Shown: positions 27,751 to 42,210, counted from the stretch's first letter. The stretch: DNA of 64,000 bases from Diprion similis (GCF_021155765.1 NC_060115.1:3410001-3474000); one strand, 5' to 3'. Program-made: numbers and translations. The notes: generated by a model not told the origin, from the sequence alone.

Positions 27751-30700
27751 CTACGATCGTTTTAGAATTTTTATTACATAGTTGTATACGAGGGTCTTGG
27801 CGTCCACGCCCCACAGATAATCGATGTGATTGAATTTGGCATAAGGGATCTTGTACTTCTCGATGACGTTGGGTAGTTTATCCGCTAGCCGCGCCACATC
27901 CTACAAACACGCGAAATACAGTCAATTACATAATGGCAATATTAAAGAACAATTCTAGAATTTTCAAGGTCGCTGCTCATTGATTCGGTATTGTTATCGA
28001 AACTGCAGTGATTGTGATACAAAATTGTACTGTGAATGCCTTTTAAAACGGACCCTGCCAATTAAGTCACGTGATCACTGCCAATGCGCAGTCACAGTCA
28101 CGGCAAATACTCTCGGGCGAAAGTTGCGCACGCGTAAATGGTGACCGCGTGACTTGAAAGAGTTCGTTCCAAGTGACATTCACTATACAGTTGAGCACTC
28201 TACTCATCTTAATAGCAAAATAATGATATTTTTCTGTACACTATAATTTTCCACACGACAAGCCCACGTGACACCGTATAACATTTATTAAAAAACGAAA
28301 TCAGTAGTTACGGAGGGACGCCGGCATTCGATAGAGATGATGCAGAACAGTTAATTAGATTCGTCTTGTTAATGACCGTGTCAGCTAAATTGTATGAATT
28401 TCGGGAGTCTCGTTAGCGAGTAAATCAAATTGGAAATTCTTTATGTACAAATTGAATAAGCTTCTCTCCCAGAAGATTATGTGGAATGTATTTTCAAAGT
28501 TAAAAAACTTTTTTAAAGAATCTCACCACCGTCATTAATTATGACTGAACTGTTAAATAAGTATCTCATTAGTCGAATTCAATTCACGGTCCGGAAGTTT
28601 CCTTTCGAAACGACTGAATTCTAGATTAGGAATACCTTAATATGTTCTTAATTGCGCTACATCATTCAATTTCTACGTATTCTGAGAATGTATTAAATGA
28701 TCACGGTCTCACCGAAAGTGAAAAAATGAGTTTGCACCAAATTTCATTAGGAGATGATTATTGAAATTATTGAAAACTACAATTTGGGCTGCACTTTTTT
28801 TATTGGACCGTCATTGTCGTTAGTAGTGTTTTCACCTTCGAATTTAGTTCGAATGTTACGTCACTTTACTGTAAAGTAGCACCAACGACTTCTAAAGGTC
28901 TGTGAGTAGCTCTGGGACTTGACCGAAAAGACGTTTTATAAATTTTTCACTAAAAATTTGTAAGACTTAATAAGTATCGTTTAATGGTATCGACGATATC
29001 GCAACTTACTCGTGGATCTGTCATGAAGTCGTTCTCGCTGTAAAATATCGTGACGGGGACTTTGACTTTGTCAAGGTTGTACTTGGGAGGTTGGATGCTA
29101 CCGTAAATTTCCAAATTCTTCTTCTTCCCGTAGTCGAATTTTCGGAAAGACCCTGTAATGAGACGTTTGAATGACGGCGGACCATTCACTTACATGAATT
29201 AAATAAAGTGCTTCCGCTTCGTCAAATCAGTAAGATTTTCAATATCATTTACAATAACCACTGTAATGGTATCCGTGACGGGAGCTGGATTGCTGAGCAA
29301 TAACTATTAATAGATGTCAACTCAATATTTATGATCTCGCTATTTATATTAGTGACTCTATATCAATTGCTGTAGCTGCTGACAATAAGTTGAAGTGTGA
29401 ATTATTCGTAGAATAGGAAAGTTGATATTTAATAATGAAAATTTCAGTTTTTGGAAGTTTCTAATTTTTACAAATAATGAATGAAATTTTTGGGGAATCG
29501 ATATGTGCAGGTGTACACAATTTCGAAAATGATTCACCCCTGGGTTTTGACGCTTTCCACGTCATACAGAAATTTATTGCTACTCGAATATCATTTTCTT
29601 AATAATAGTAGAGGATTACAAGTTTTCATTTTAAACATCGAGTTACCGCAATTTTGGTGGATGCCAATTTTTAAATCACAAGTCATTAAGTGAATAGTGC
29701 AGGTGATTTAATCACAAACTCTGAAAAATCACCTCGCGTATAACTAGCGTCTACACACATTACAGGTATACGAAAGTATTCATCCAGCACATGATTTCGC
29801 AAACGAGTAAATAGTGTTTTTTTGTCATATTTACCGACGTACCGAACAGTCGAGCCAAAGATAAATTCACGTAGTGTCTAAAACAGCTACAGCATATTTG
29901 TAAACGACGATTGCATCTGGTCGCTGCTTATAAATTTTTGTACATTCCGTTGTAATGAATGCAGAGAAAGTTTATCTGTAGACAATCTATAGATATAACA
30001 CTTATGCAACTTACCTGACTGAACGCTTTGGCCGTAATGAATAATCTGCTTGTAGGACGAGCCAGCGGGAAAGTGGCCGAAAATTAGAGGTAACATCGCT
30101 TTGTCCAGTTGATTGCTGCCAAAGCCAGCAATAAGGTAAAGCCACGAAGTGCACACGCTCTTCGTCAAAGTCTGAGGAGCGTTGCGTATGAGCGTACCCA
30201 GAGCCCGAGCCTGGAGTCTGTTTCGAGGAAACCATTGGTGAATGTTACAGTACGAAGAACCCCACTGTAGACAAAATTAAGCAGACGCAGTATAAATATA
30301 TTGCAAGAGATATACGTGCAGATCGTAGAATATTCATGCAAGTATGAACCAAGTTCGTATGAGAGTCGGATATAATGTAAATCGGATACACATTTAAGAT
30401 GATTTGCATTAGTTAATATTATACCCCAAGATTTTATCAGTCATGCTGTTTAAAACACTCAAGTTCTTTTCTATGCTGAGAAAAGGTCAATGCAACAATA
30501 TTTAGTCGGTCTTAAATTCGACCAGTGAAATTTATTCCATAAAATATTATGATCAGAGCTCGTTCAGTATTAACAACAACTTGAACGTATTCAGGATTTA
30601 CATATGAATTATTAATCACATAAAATGTAAACCAGCCAAAATTTATGACAAACCCCTTTGCAGCTGGTATCTACATTCTTAGAATTAGCTGTATGGGGGA

Positions 30701-31483
30701 CATGCAGAGGCTGAACGAAATACGAAAATGTTTATGACTCGGTTAAATCTAGGGAATGCTTGTTATTTACCTCCATAAGATTGTAGAAGTGTACGGTGCA
30801 CTTGATAAGAGGACTTCTTTGATGCGCCAGAAAGGCGATTGGCGCCAGACTGACCATAGCCCTGATCTTGGAATTATACTCCGGCAGCTCACTCGCCATT
30901 ACGTAGAAAATCGTCGTGCCTTGGCTGTAACCGACGTAGTACAACGACGTGTGCCCCGTTACTTCGAGGATGTAGTCGATCATCGCTGGCAGATCGTAGT
31001 AGCCCATCTCGTGCCAACTTTCGGAAAGCGGATAATTTCTCGAATTTATACGCGTTTTCGAAACCTACCCTTTCACCATTTTTACGGTGAGAAAAAAAGG
31101 GAATAACGAAAGAGGAGATGTTTAAAGCTATTTAATATAAAACACTCTGACGGAAATTTCATATATGACAAAACCCAGATTATTTTTTTATTTTTATTTT
31201 TTATTTCTATTTTTTAACTTAAATCACCCTAAATTTAGTCAATTATTTAGATCTACGCACATATTTCGACATACTTATATGGGTTAATCATATGTTGCCC
31301 GAAAAGAGCTCACGTAATCGATTCCAGTTTTCAAATTATGCATGCTGTTTCTTAATCTGCAGTATTTTTCGACGCACCATTCTCTACACTCTTGACTCTA
31401 GCATTCAGTTATCTAACTATCTTTCACGCAGAGAATTGTACGTATATTCCAAAAGGTATTCAAGTATAACCTCATGTGCGAAA

Positions 31484-31518
<35 letters not shown>

Positions 31519-33080
31519 CGAGTTGGTCCATTAGGGATGGGTTAAACTGAAGCCACGCTGTTAATGGTACAGGCGACATTTCGAATGACAAAGGTTGGAT
31601 GCTTGCATATGCGAATTATAATGAGATTTGTGAAAGGGAACGTAAATTTACCTAAAGTCCCAAAACTGCTTGTCTTTGATCGTGTATTGTTTATGATCCT
31701 GAGAGTAGGCATTTCCTCGAGAGTTTCCAAGCCAAACGTCATAGCCACTGTCACACAATGCGTAAGCTGTAATAACGTCAACATTTGTAATTAGTTGGCA
31801 CACCATGGGGGAACATATAACAGCACAATGTATAGCAAGAACCTATCAGAAGTTGCAGTATTATTGTTATCGTTGTCTCCGATCATCTAGATAGATTTAC
31901 TGAAAATATATGCACATACGTGTGATCATTCATTTCACGTCTATCGTGGTCGCAAAAATTACGAAGTTAGAGAAGACATATGTGGCCGAAAGTGGAGAAT
32001 TCCTAATTGCCTCCTTTTTTTCAAAAAATTCAACTAGTTCTCGAGATATTTTCTCTCAAGAGATGTTTTGTACATTATGTACTGGGTACAATTTTCTTGA
32101 AGGTTGCCGACACTTAGCCAGCAGACTAGCATCCGAAATAACGTTTTAGGGCTGCACAGCGATTTCTGGAATGCCAAGTTATATCTCTACACCCGACTTA
32201 CAGCTGATGCGGAATCCAAAAAAATAAGAGGTTAGAGGAACAAAAAAATATTTCACATTCTACAACTCCTGTGATGAATATGTGGACTAAACTTTTAGCG
32301 TTAAATTTACAGCAATCGTGGAGAAATATAGAAAACTGATAATAAGAATTACAAAACCAACCGTAGAGTTACAGTATGCTTAGGAAGATCTACCACAATT
32401 GACGTAACTTTGACTCCAAAAAAGTGCTGTCCATATATTCATCACAAAAGATGTAAAATTTGTATTAAATATTTTTCCGTGTAGCTGCAATTGCGAGTCC
32501 ACGCCGGCTCTTAAGTCAGATAGAGATATCTTTTCACAAGTGAAAGTACGGTCCTGAAATGTAACTTGGATTGGTAATCTGCTTGAAGCAGGTCAGAAAC
32601 CTTCGACGAAATCGCTCAGGTATATATCGTACATATCAATTGTGACGCAGCGAATAAAAAACGGTAAATATTTTTGTCGCACTGGATAGAAGTGCCGGAA
32701 GTTTCTGTTTGCGACGGCCACGATAAATAATCAAGAATTCGATAGCAGGTCGTTTATTGGTTTACGGAAGTGCGCAGCTCACCGAGGGCCCTTTGCGGCC
32801 CAAGAAGAACAAAGTCAGCGGAGCTAGACAGAAGACCGTGGAGAACAAGTACAGGCGGCCTCTCATTCAACACGGTTGGAGATCCACGTGTTCCGGCAGC
32901 TGATGGTAAATCCTCACTCGATCCCGACGGTTCGGGACTAGGCTTGTCCATTGCAGTTGTTCCAATGGGTATCCTCTCGGACAAGGGCCGGGGAACGCGA
33001 TGCATTTCAAGACGATATCCATCTTTCGTCCAGGCATGATGAGTCTCGGCTGGATAACCGTGCAGTCTTATCAACTCGGG
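27751..33080 (-). CDS. Acid/neutral lipase (lipase 3-like, alpha/beta hydrolase), 5' exon missing
   Basis: Predicted extracellular or lysosomal lipase hydrolysing acylglycerols or steryl esters, of the insect lipase 3 / lysosomal acid lipase family. Six coding exons (transcript order): 32783-33080, 31652-31766, 30771-31017, 30015-30264, 29010-29152, 27751-27900. All junctions are GT-AG and all phases agree, giving 400 residues before the TAG. The first exon here opens with PELIRLHGYPAETHH, the conserved lipase start. It continues to VLVLHGLL (oxyanion region), GYDVWLGNSRG, the nucleophile elbow GYSQG, the acid region SENDFMTDPRDV and the catalytic histidine in FNHIDYLWG. A TAG lies in frame immediately before exon 33080, so at least one upstream exon with the start codon and signal peptide is missing from this model. 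A Ser/Pro-rich insert of about 40 residues sits between HRVPRP and PPVLVLHG. The nearest array boundary is only 2.7 kb downstream. Confidence 0.93.
31018..31651 (-). other. Lipase intron with tetranucleotide microsatellite
   Basis: Intron between the lipase exons ending FWDF-S and starting W-HEMGYY. It holds an AAAT tetranucleotide run at 31,481-31,518 (about nine repeats) and T-rich sequence near 31,180-31,215. No other feature was seen. Confidence 0.85.
31481..31518. repeat. (AAAT)n microsatellite
   Basis: About nine perfect AAAT/AATA units in the third lipase intron region. Likely length-polymorphic. Confidence 0.95.
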
Positions 33081-36000
33081 CTAAAAATTAACGATTCGTA
33101 TTAGTTATCAGTGTCCTGTATCATGCATAGGTATACAATGTTGGATGGTCGTACATCGGCTTTAAATATATTATAAACAAAAACAAATCTCTAATTTTTA
33201 CAGATTTTTATTTCAAGCCATGAGTCTCCTTGCTGGCCTGTTTTTGTTGTACTTAATTCTTGAGCGCTAGAATGGAATTTTTAGGCATATCTTCTTTCTA
33301 TCCAATCGAAAGTAACGACGATTCTAAATTTAACGAAGATTAACTAAAGTATAAAATCCGGCGTTATATATCTTGAAAAATGCAGATGAAGAAAAAATTT
33401 ACTAAATTAACTTAACACCCACCACTCGCGTGAAATATACGATCCACAGGAAGACTGAGGGTTGAGAATAAAAATCTGACAAAATTAGAAAGCAACTTGT
33501 TATACATTTCGAGCCGATTATCACCATCCAACATGATTTTCCATTTAACTACCACCCTAATAAACATACGTATTATTATATTATATAGTATGCATAGCGG
33601 TATAATAACCGCGTCAGACGTTCCCCTTCGGATCAATGTACCTTATACGAGTGCGTCGCGGCGGAGTTTTCGAGCACGCCGTAACCGACAAGTTAATTCT
33701 TTTTCAAGGCAAACCACGCTCCGAAGTGTTTACAATGACGTAATCCGGAATAAACAAACCTATGCAGATATTTCTATTGACGCCACAAACGGTTTAAGGA
33801 AATCCGATACTGTATGTAGATACATAATACCTGGCACACGCGCACGACTATCAATGAATTCATCGGCAAGCAGGCAAATTCGCGAATTGTCACGTAATAC
33901 CAAATGATTAGTAAATAAGGTTCAAACAATTCGTGCAATTCTATCGATCTTGACAATCTCGTTACAAAACGAAACGTTCAGAGTTTAAGTGTTTAATGTG
34001 CGATATTAATATTGTATTAAGGTCATGTTAATTCTCCGAAACAAGACATAAAATTGGTATTTTTTGAGCAATGTGTCGTTTTTAACCAACAGACTTGTAG
34101 AAGATACTCCTCTTTCAACATTTGACCGCAGTTATACTGTATATTTGGAAAAACACAAAAAAAATACTACCACTAGCAAGGACCTATCCAAACTTCTCCT
34201 GTTTTCTAGGAATTCATATCATCACCTAATGTATGTACGTATATTTCCACTCCAAACAGTACACGCTAAATGTACAGTGTATATACAGTGTAACACAAAC
34301 GGGAAACACGTGCCGATACGATTACCGTCGGCACATGTGTGCGTTATATCCAGATGATTTTATCTAAGATAGATAGATCGTCTTATTGTCAAACGTCGCA
34401 ACTATCGATGGCTGAAATTGAATGAAAACGTGGGTTTGATAGCCGCGACGACTGCAGTCTTGTTGTGACTCAGGCACTCGTACAATCAGCTTCATGCGTC
34501 AGGCGACGTATTATGCTCTCTGTTTATACGAGTTCCATATTCCTGGTTATGGTTGGAAGCCCTTGTCAGGTTCAATACTTTCTTATCTGGTCAAGTTTAG
34601 CGTGCAACAACAACTAATCACGTGAATGAACGGATTACAAACACCCAACTACGCATGTTACACGTTATACGTTACGTACTCTATTTCCCTTAGATTCATT
34701 CTGACACATTCAAGGCCACATGATATCTAGTCCACTGTCACTTGTTCGTGAACGCGCGAGAAACTTACGTGTCACAAGTGGATGACAAAGATTTCTCAAG
34801 ACACACACAATTTCTACGCCGATAAAAATCGTTTGACGAGCACAGATTTCCACGATCGGATGAAAAAAAAGCGACGCTCAAACGCCGGCGTTTCTATCGA
34901 ATGCACTCACGTTACACGATGAGGTGAAGTGAGAAAGATAACCTTTACAACAAAATCAACGAAAGGCGTGATTGGGAAATTTAAGTATGCGCAATTATTG
35001 CAAAAACTTATAACAGCTACGTTATGGAGTGGAAAGCGCGACGATTCGACGCAACGCAACGCAACGCTTATAGCATAAGTAAGAAGTATTAGTTACCACG
35101 GCGTCACCTTACTTCTTGCCTGCACCCTCGGAAGCCAAAAAATATCGACATAATATATTATTAAACCATGACATAAGTACGTACCGTCGATATATGAACT
35201 TCGTCGTGATCCAACCCTTCCGTCATTATACAAGGATGGCGGCAAGGATTCGAACAAGAAGTAGCAATTATTCACAGCGGAGCAATTGCCACCTGCGGGC
35301 TAGAGTAACGTTAACGTTCACGATTCGGAATACACACGCGACCAGTTCACTGTCAGAATTACGCACGAGTCACTGGCGCAGCTGATCGCTTTCCGATGCA
35401 ATTTGGCGGTGCTGCGCAGCCGCTTGCGCATTCCACGCGCATGCGCGCGGCTCGAATCTCGTTTCATATTCGACAACAACACGCGTCACGTGATCATTTA
35501 TTTTTCAAATAATCAAGAAGCCGCCGAGGAACGATCGCGGGTTCAGAGGAACCCCGATCGCATTATACATACCTACATACGGGATTAATCGAACCCGTTT
35601 AATCCGACTTGATTATTCGACCTCTTCGCGGAGTTGCATAACCCCGTGTTATCCGTGTTGTAATGTCTTTGTTTTAACGCCTGTAGTGGTGTACGAGATT
35701 GCGACGTAAAAATGTGCGTTACTTCAATACTCATTGACTCGATAATGTGCGCTTGTCCCTTTATTTTATATCACTCGAGCTATAGGGTGGATGCGCAATA
35801 GCTCGGATAATCGAGGTTCTACTGTATACACATACATTTATATATATATATATATATACATATTATACTGATGAATATCAGTAGACGCACCTTTTCTATA
35901 AAACATAATATTCACAGCTTATACGTTATAAATAAATTCAAAGAAAAAATACGTCAACTTTCTTTTCAGACGGATAATGTCGACAAATTTGCACCGTATG

Positions 36001-36941
36001 CCTTCAAGAATATAATTAGTAATTACTTATTATCCCTAATTATGTATAGTTTTACAAGTCCGTGGTCTGCCGTCAACGAAATACGCGCTGACTGACAATG
36101 AGAAATAGTAATAAATATATATACGTATATGTATATATGCTACGTGCGAAGCCCAAAATTGTACACATCACGCTTCGTATAGAAATTTTTAAACAAACAG
36201 CGGTCTGTACGCTCTTCACACGTCACATATATGTTATATAATATATATAGCTATACCTAACTAATCGACACCCCAGTATTCCTTCTGAATTGACACCGTA
36301 CGTCACTAGTATTAGGTATACATTATATATGTATAATTGTATATATATTAAGATGATAATTGCTTTTCTGCAACTTTCACGGTCGTCGATATCTTGAAAT
36401 ACATAGTAATTGTTTATAAGTTATAAGTATTTCACTGAAGCGCTAGTTTGACATTCATTAGAGTTTACAATAAAATTTCTTCATCTAAAATTTAACACAC
36501 GTCATCATCCTGTTAATCGAACGAGCGAGGGGATACACGTGTAGACGATGTATGTACAATGACCTCAAATGGTTCTTGTAGGGTCGGATTCGATGTTCAG
36601 ACCTACCACGTCTTGAGCCCAGCTTCAGCCTATCGGCTATCTTTCATGCAGATATTGTAACGGTTTTCACAGTTACTGTTCAAATAAATACATGCAAATT
36701 CACGTACAACGTATAGCAAATATCGGTTTTTTCGAAACCGAGCTAAGCGTCCATCATCGGTATGCATTTGTACTCGCATACAGCAATGACACTTGGGTAA
36801 TTCATGTGTGACTTTTTTCATAATTGCCTACGTATATCCCAGCGCAGCGTGGAGTAATCTTTGAGGATAATTTTTTTCGTATATCTTCATGCTTTTACAT
36901 CCGTAAAATTCACGCAGGGTCTGTCCGAAGCGTTTGGACCT
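33081..36941. other. Intergenic region upstream of lipase and downstream of Lcch3
   Basis: Should contain the missing first lipase exon and promoter, and the Lcch3 3' untranslated region. A minus-strand open stretch at about 33,412-33,636 has a hydrophobic N-terminal look, but none of its possible GT donors gives the phase needed to join exon 33080, so it is not called. A CpG-rich patch at about 35,370-35,460 and a CGCAA repeat near 35,046-35,067 could mark a promoter, but no core element is convincing. A (TA)10 run lies at 35,839-35,858, and 36,100-36,360 is very AT-rich. Confidence 0.6.
35839..35858. repeat. (TA)10 microsatellite
   Basis: Ten perfect TA units in AT-rich intergenic sequence. 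Confidence 0.95.
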
Positions 36942-39900
36942 TTAGAGGATGTAGAAAATCCAGTAGACGGCATTGAACAGAAGGAAACTGACGGGAAAAA
37001 CAATTCTTGAATACTTGTCGATGATGTTAACGTCTTTAATCTTCGGCATTGAAGCTCGCAATACCGAAGCACCTCTTCGTAATGCGTGTAATACCTAGAA
37101 CAGATCGACACCAACCTCCGTTATCATATCTTAATGTTAGTCGAGACTTTCCGCTGTGAAACCGAGCCGTACAGAGTCAGTGATTGCTTAACGCTCGTAT
37201 ATAGCTGGAACTCGTGAGCACGAGATTAAATGCTTGACTTACAATTAGCCCGATGCTTTTCAGGCATAGATAAATCTCTTATTTCATGTCTAGGTTGATC
37301 GGTAGCTTGCTATACTCTCTTCGTGCTACTTGCAGCTCCTTGAGCGAAAGAGAAAGCCGGTTACGTACACTTCGGGTATCATCAGGCATTCTTGCTCGCA
37401 CTTACGGGTGTTCGCTGTCAGACATGAACGTAAGGAACGACTGACCGTTAAGCGAGGGGGATATTCGCTTGTTAGAATCGCAAACCACTTTGGAATGCGG
37501 TCACTTCAAAATCACTTGAAATCACTTGAAAAATCTATGAGTGAATACCCCCTCGCCGTTTAGCTTATGGAATGGATATGTAATTTGTATGATTACTTTG
37601 GGTTTGTGCTGCCTGGCGCCCCTGTATCGCAAGCCACTCGTTCTACAGTGCGTGTTGTATCCCGGAGGTCGAGAAATTCGGAAGCTTGGGGGAAATTTGG
37701 CCGGGTCGTGATCCCGAACTGGTACTCCTGCACCATCCGGAGCAGCCACGATTCCCGATCTGCTTCTTATGCTGGGCAATGGTGACATTCTCAGATCTTG
37801 GAGCTCTATGATATCTGCATCTGTCGATTCGGCAAATGGCGAGCTCGCTTCGCCACCTGAGCATGTTGACGTGTTACTCACGCAGATTTATGAAACGTGA
37901 CTATGCATGTAGAAGGAAATTTGTAGAAAATTTCCGAATGAATACAGTACGGATTGCTTGTATCAAGGTCCTTATCAAATGCCATTTAGACTAGCATCTC
38001 TGCGCGTCTACTGTACTACATGTATTTATTCGTTGACCAGTTCCACGGAGATATAACAACACGTTAGGTAGATAGATAAACAACGTATAAATATGGGTAC
38101 CAGTTTTTGCCGCGGTAACTGATTTTTTCTCCGTTCCTTCCTTCTTCTTAGTCTTCTTTTTAGCCCTGGCACCCCAGTATGTATAGTTTACAGCCGCGTA
38201 CTCTAGGAGGGCGGCGAATACAAAAACGAAACACATTACGAGATATATGTCGATCGCCTTCACGTAGCTTATTCTCGGCAAGGAACTCCTGACGCCCGTT
38301 GATATCGTAGTCATCGTCAGTACAGTGGTAATACCTGGAATTATAATACGTGGTTTTGTGTAATTTGGTTTCGTCTTCTAGATTCATTGCTCAGATATTT
38401 ATTGCAAATGAAAGATCAAAACCATTTCAAAGTCATCGTTTGGAAAATCAAAGTCCTCACGAATAAAGCATCTTAGGATCGTGAAAAACAACAACCGTAA
38501 AAGAATCTCTCGATGAAATCTTATCAATGATTGTTAGTATTTAACTAAAAATGGATGATATGGTAGGCGAGCCTTACCCAGTGCGACCCTGGCGCTGGTT
38601 GCCTCGTGGTTTATCCAGAAGCTGACCCAGCTAAGCATTACGATCAGAATGCTGGGTAGATAGGTTTGAAAGACAAAGTAACCGATATTTCTCTGCAGCT
38701 TGAAGCTGAGAGAAAGTCGCTGATAGATGCCAGTGGCCAATCTTTCCTTACGATCATTTGTCTCGTAGCCGATAATCGTGAATTGTGGCAACTCAGCTTC
38801 TTCGACACCACGGACCGGCGTCTCCTTCCAGTACATGACGACATCCAGGACCGTGTATCCATCTGTCCAGAATAATAACTCAGTTTAATGTCATTCATAT
38901 ATTTGTGCCGCCGTTGCAAAAACAAGAGAGTATTCGTATAACGTACAGCTTTCAATTTCGACAGTGCAATTTTGAGAGTCCAATGGATAATAGTGAAGAT
39001 CCATCATGCAGGCCAGGGTTGTTGTAAACCTCATTCCATAAGTGACAGATCCGTCCCCGGATAAACGCACCAGCTTGTTTCGCTCCGTCACATCATGTAG
39101 AAAGCTAAGATTGACAATCCATACCAACTAATTAGCATTATCTGTTTAGAATCAACATTTCATCGACCAATTACGTAAAGTACAAAATTTCCAAATGACC
39201 GACTGAAATAAACAATAATAATTTGACTGCTGAATATTTTTGTCACGATGTATACAGATTATCATCGTCTTTCAACCTTATATACGATAACTTACAACAG
39301 CCCACGTGCTCACTAGTAGCCAACTTTTTCTAACCAGACCCTTCCTAATATCAACCCCATGGTTAATATCCTTCATTCTCAAGTACCACGCGACTTTTTT
39401 TCCCCCACCTTGCTTACGTTACCCTCAAACTCATCCTCCTCATCTGGATTTTTTCCACCCTCTCCCCCAACTTCACTTTCCCTTCGACAAGTCAATCGCC
39501 CATCACCCTTCAGCAAGAACAGATGTGTACACTCAATCTCAATTTATACTCGCGTAAAATCCATAACTCTTGATTGCAATCTGTAACTCTCCACTTTCAT
39601 TTCATTCCTGTATGCATCAGTTGTATTGATCTAATATTTTGTAATTACAATATGCTATATAGCTACTTCTACCCTGCAAAAAAGAAAAAAATGAAACCAT
39701 TTAATCAGTGCTACATCATGTGCTTGGATCAGAAGGTCCAAGTTGGGGGAATGATATGGGAAAACTTTTGGTAAGTTATTTAACGAGGTCAGTTGGTGTG
39801 TAGCGACAACCTGCTGACTACCCCACTTACGCTTGCAAGTGGCCCAGCTTAAGGAGCACTATTCTACATGATCTGCGATTGACCCATATCCTAGTTTATC

Positions 39901-42210
39901 ATTTATGCATATGTACAGTGTGCATGTGTTAACCTATGGATTTATGTGTATCATCCATAGTTATAGCTATAGTTGGAGGCGTGTATCAAGCGCAAGGCAA
40001 GACTGGGGCAAGTTTTTTAAATCGATCGCTTTTACCCATTTTCAGAAAGGAGGTGCGGTGTTTGTATCTTACGTATGCCATGTACTAAATTGCAGATTTC
40101 AGGTAAATACAACAATATGTGGCACTCGTTTCTGATAAGCTTATACGTTAATCGAGGGTGAAGTAGTAAGTCTCATGCAGTGAGGTAAAAAAGAAAATCA
40201 AAAACTATATCCATCGACGTACCATGCTGACATGGTAATTATACCCATATAAGTAACATACCTGTTCTTATCATTAGCAAAGAAGGTATCAGGCACCCAA
40301 ATCTTTTCAGCAAAATCCCCACTAAGCGTCAGAATTTCTTCTTCATGCGAAAATGCCAACCTCTCATCTTTCCAGTACTGATTCAGATACATGGTTATGG
40401 TATAATCCTGCGACGAAGAAATCATCCAAACATCAATACGTGTACATTTAACCCATATATATAGCAAGTATTCCTAAGACTGACCATGTTAACTTCTGAT
40501 ATAGCGTCAAAACTGGCGATTGTCAAATCCATTCCGACTAAGAGTGGTTCACCTAAATGTATAAAGAAAATTTCAGAGGTCTTTATTTACCACAGACTTT
40601 CGTACTGCACTGAGCACTCATACCTGGGTATTAAAAAATCTTCAATATAGGTATATTGATACATGCTAAGTATAATGCGGAAGAATAATTTTCAGTATAC
40701 CGCCAAAGTTTGGTCTCAGCCGAATGTCATATCCCTCAAGAATCCTAGAAATCGTTTGGGTCACATTTTCCAATCTATCAGATATCCTAGTATCGGTGGT
40801 GGTTTCACTGCCCTCTCCAGTGCTCCTGTTTAAGGCATATATAATTTACGACGTATATTACGTATGTTGTACACATAGGTATGTATGTATCGTATTCTGA
40901 TATGAGTGTGTACAGGTAAATTATACATATAGGTATAAACGTGTAGTAAGTACCTAACTATCGATAAATAACATTCTATTGGTATGTCGATGAATATGCA
41001 TGTACTCTGTACGTATAAGTTACATGTGTGTGAGTGTGTGTCTGTACAACTGTGACATATAATGCATTGACACGCTCCTGACCCATGAGCTATGTTTCAT
41101 ATATGTATAAGGTCTTGAATGGCGCACTAAGCCTCTTTCAAAATAATGCCGTGAGATAGAACGTACTGCATGTAAACAACCATGCAGTTATGTGAAATCA
41201 AGATGCCTGGGGCATAAATTGAAATATTGGTTCTAGAAAACTATGTGACGGATGCTTACTTTCGGAGGTATAGAAAATTTATGTCGATGAGCTATTATGT
41301 ACCATATAGAATGATAGTTCTACATTTTACGGATGAATCTTTTTCAGTCTTGTAGTACTTCATCTTTGGAATAGTTATAAGTCTACACTAAAGATGAACT
41401 TCAGTATGTTTTATCATGTTGACTTACAATCGTCTGAGACAGCAGGCAGGTGTGTACTGTACGGTGGTTCTCGTAACAGTGTCTCTATTTCAATATTAGT
41501 ACAGAGTGTGTATTGTGATGAATAAATGTGTAATCTATTTTCCATGAAAAATCTCGATGGCATGGTGTGAGAACGTTTTTCATAGGAACAGCAAGGATAA
41601 TATCAGACCTCCGAATCACGGATTCTTCTGAAACTTATGGGGGTATTTACTGCGTCCAAAATATGAAGTTTCTGTTACTTTACTTAGTATATAATAAATC
41701 AGATTGTCGAAAATTCGCAATGCATATACTTCACTGTAGCTCTGAAGTAATAGTATATCCGTTTACACTTGAATCTATAAGATCCTGTCAGCGAAACTTC
41801 AACGGAGAAAATGAAATTTAATATATAAAACAAAAATACACAACAGGTTTCATTTATGATAGCATTGCATGTGAAGAATGTCCTATAAGCTAAAAGTATC
41901 TAGCTGTTCAGCAACGAATAAATTTCCCTGTATGCCTGTTCAGGTAAAAATACATGAAAGATGGTTTTTTCGTCTGGCTATAGGAGATTGTTTAATTTCC
42001 GTACAAATCTTTATGGTGTATCAGAACTTTAACGTCATCAGTTTACACAAACCGGTAGGGTTGGTTCTCATCCGAAGTAGATACAAAGATCTTGATTATA
42101 AATACATAAACGTATGTATGGAATATTGGTTAAGGCGTTACTCACCAAACTCTGCGATGTTCCAAGTACAGAAGAAGGAATATTAGAAGAGCGTGATGCT
42201 TCGTGAACAT
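36942..42210 (-). CDS. Lcch3: GABA-gated ion channel subunit LCCH3 (beta-like Cys-loop receptor)
   Basis: Plasma-membrane subunit of a GABA-gated channel, orthologous to Drosophila LCCH3. Nine coding exons: 42146-42210, 40701-40825, 40485-40552, 40262-40407, 38947-39104, 38578-38862, 38101-38334, 37597-37856, 36942-37094. These total 1,494 bp, 497 residues plus TAA. All junctions are GT-AG and all phases close. The ATG at 42,210 was chosen because it starts a good signal peptide ([19 protein letters not shown]) whose phase joins exon 2 as tryptophan. Then come the ligand-binding domain (RLENVTQ, a 68-bp exon ending [24 protein letters not shown]) and the Cys-loop C167-C181. TM1-TM3 include SARVALG at the start of TM2 and [16 protein letters not shown] after it. 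A basic loop (AKKKTKKKE) and a cytoplasmic [15 protein letters not shown] motif follow, then TM4 ending WIFYIL. Exon 8 uses the acceptor TGCTCAG at about 37,857, the only nearby one that keeps frame. The ATG lies 3.4 kb from that of divergent Grd. Confidence 0.96.
39105..40261 (-). other. Lcch3 intron 4
   Basis: Intron of 1,157 bp splitting the ligand-binding domain after FANDKN. It contains a pyrimidine-rich plus-strand stretch at about 39,390-39,490 (purine-rich in the transcript). No nested gene or alternative exon was recognised. Confidence 0.85.
40826..42145 (-). other. Lcch3 intron 1
   Basis: Intron of 1,320 bp separating the signal-peptide exon from the mature N-terminus. AT-rich, with GT-rich patches near 41,010-41,050. 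No coding signal was seen. Confidence 0.8.

Noticed and set aside
27591-27833. Plus-strand open frame over the lipase 3' end
   Set aside because: It is the antisense of the final lipase exon and 3' region; the minus strand carries the conserved catalytic histidine exon.
33412-33636. Candidate first lipase exon on the minus strand with a hydrophobic stretch
   Set aside because: None of the possible GT donors near its end leaves the phase needed for the exon starting at 33,080, so no in-frame join is possible.
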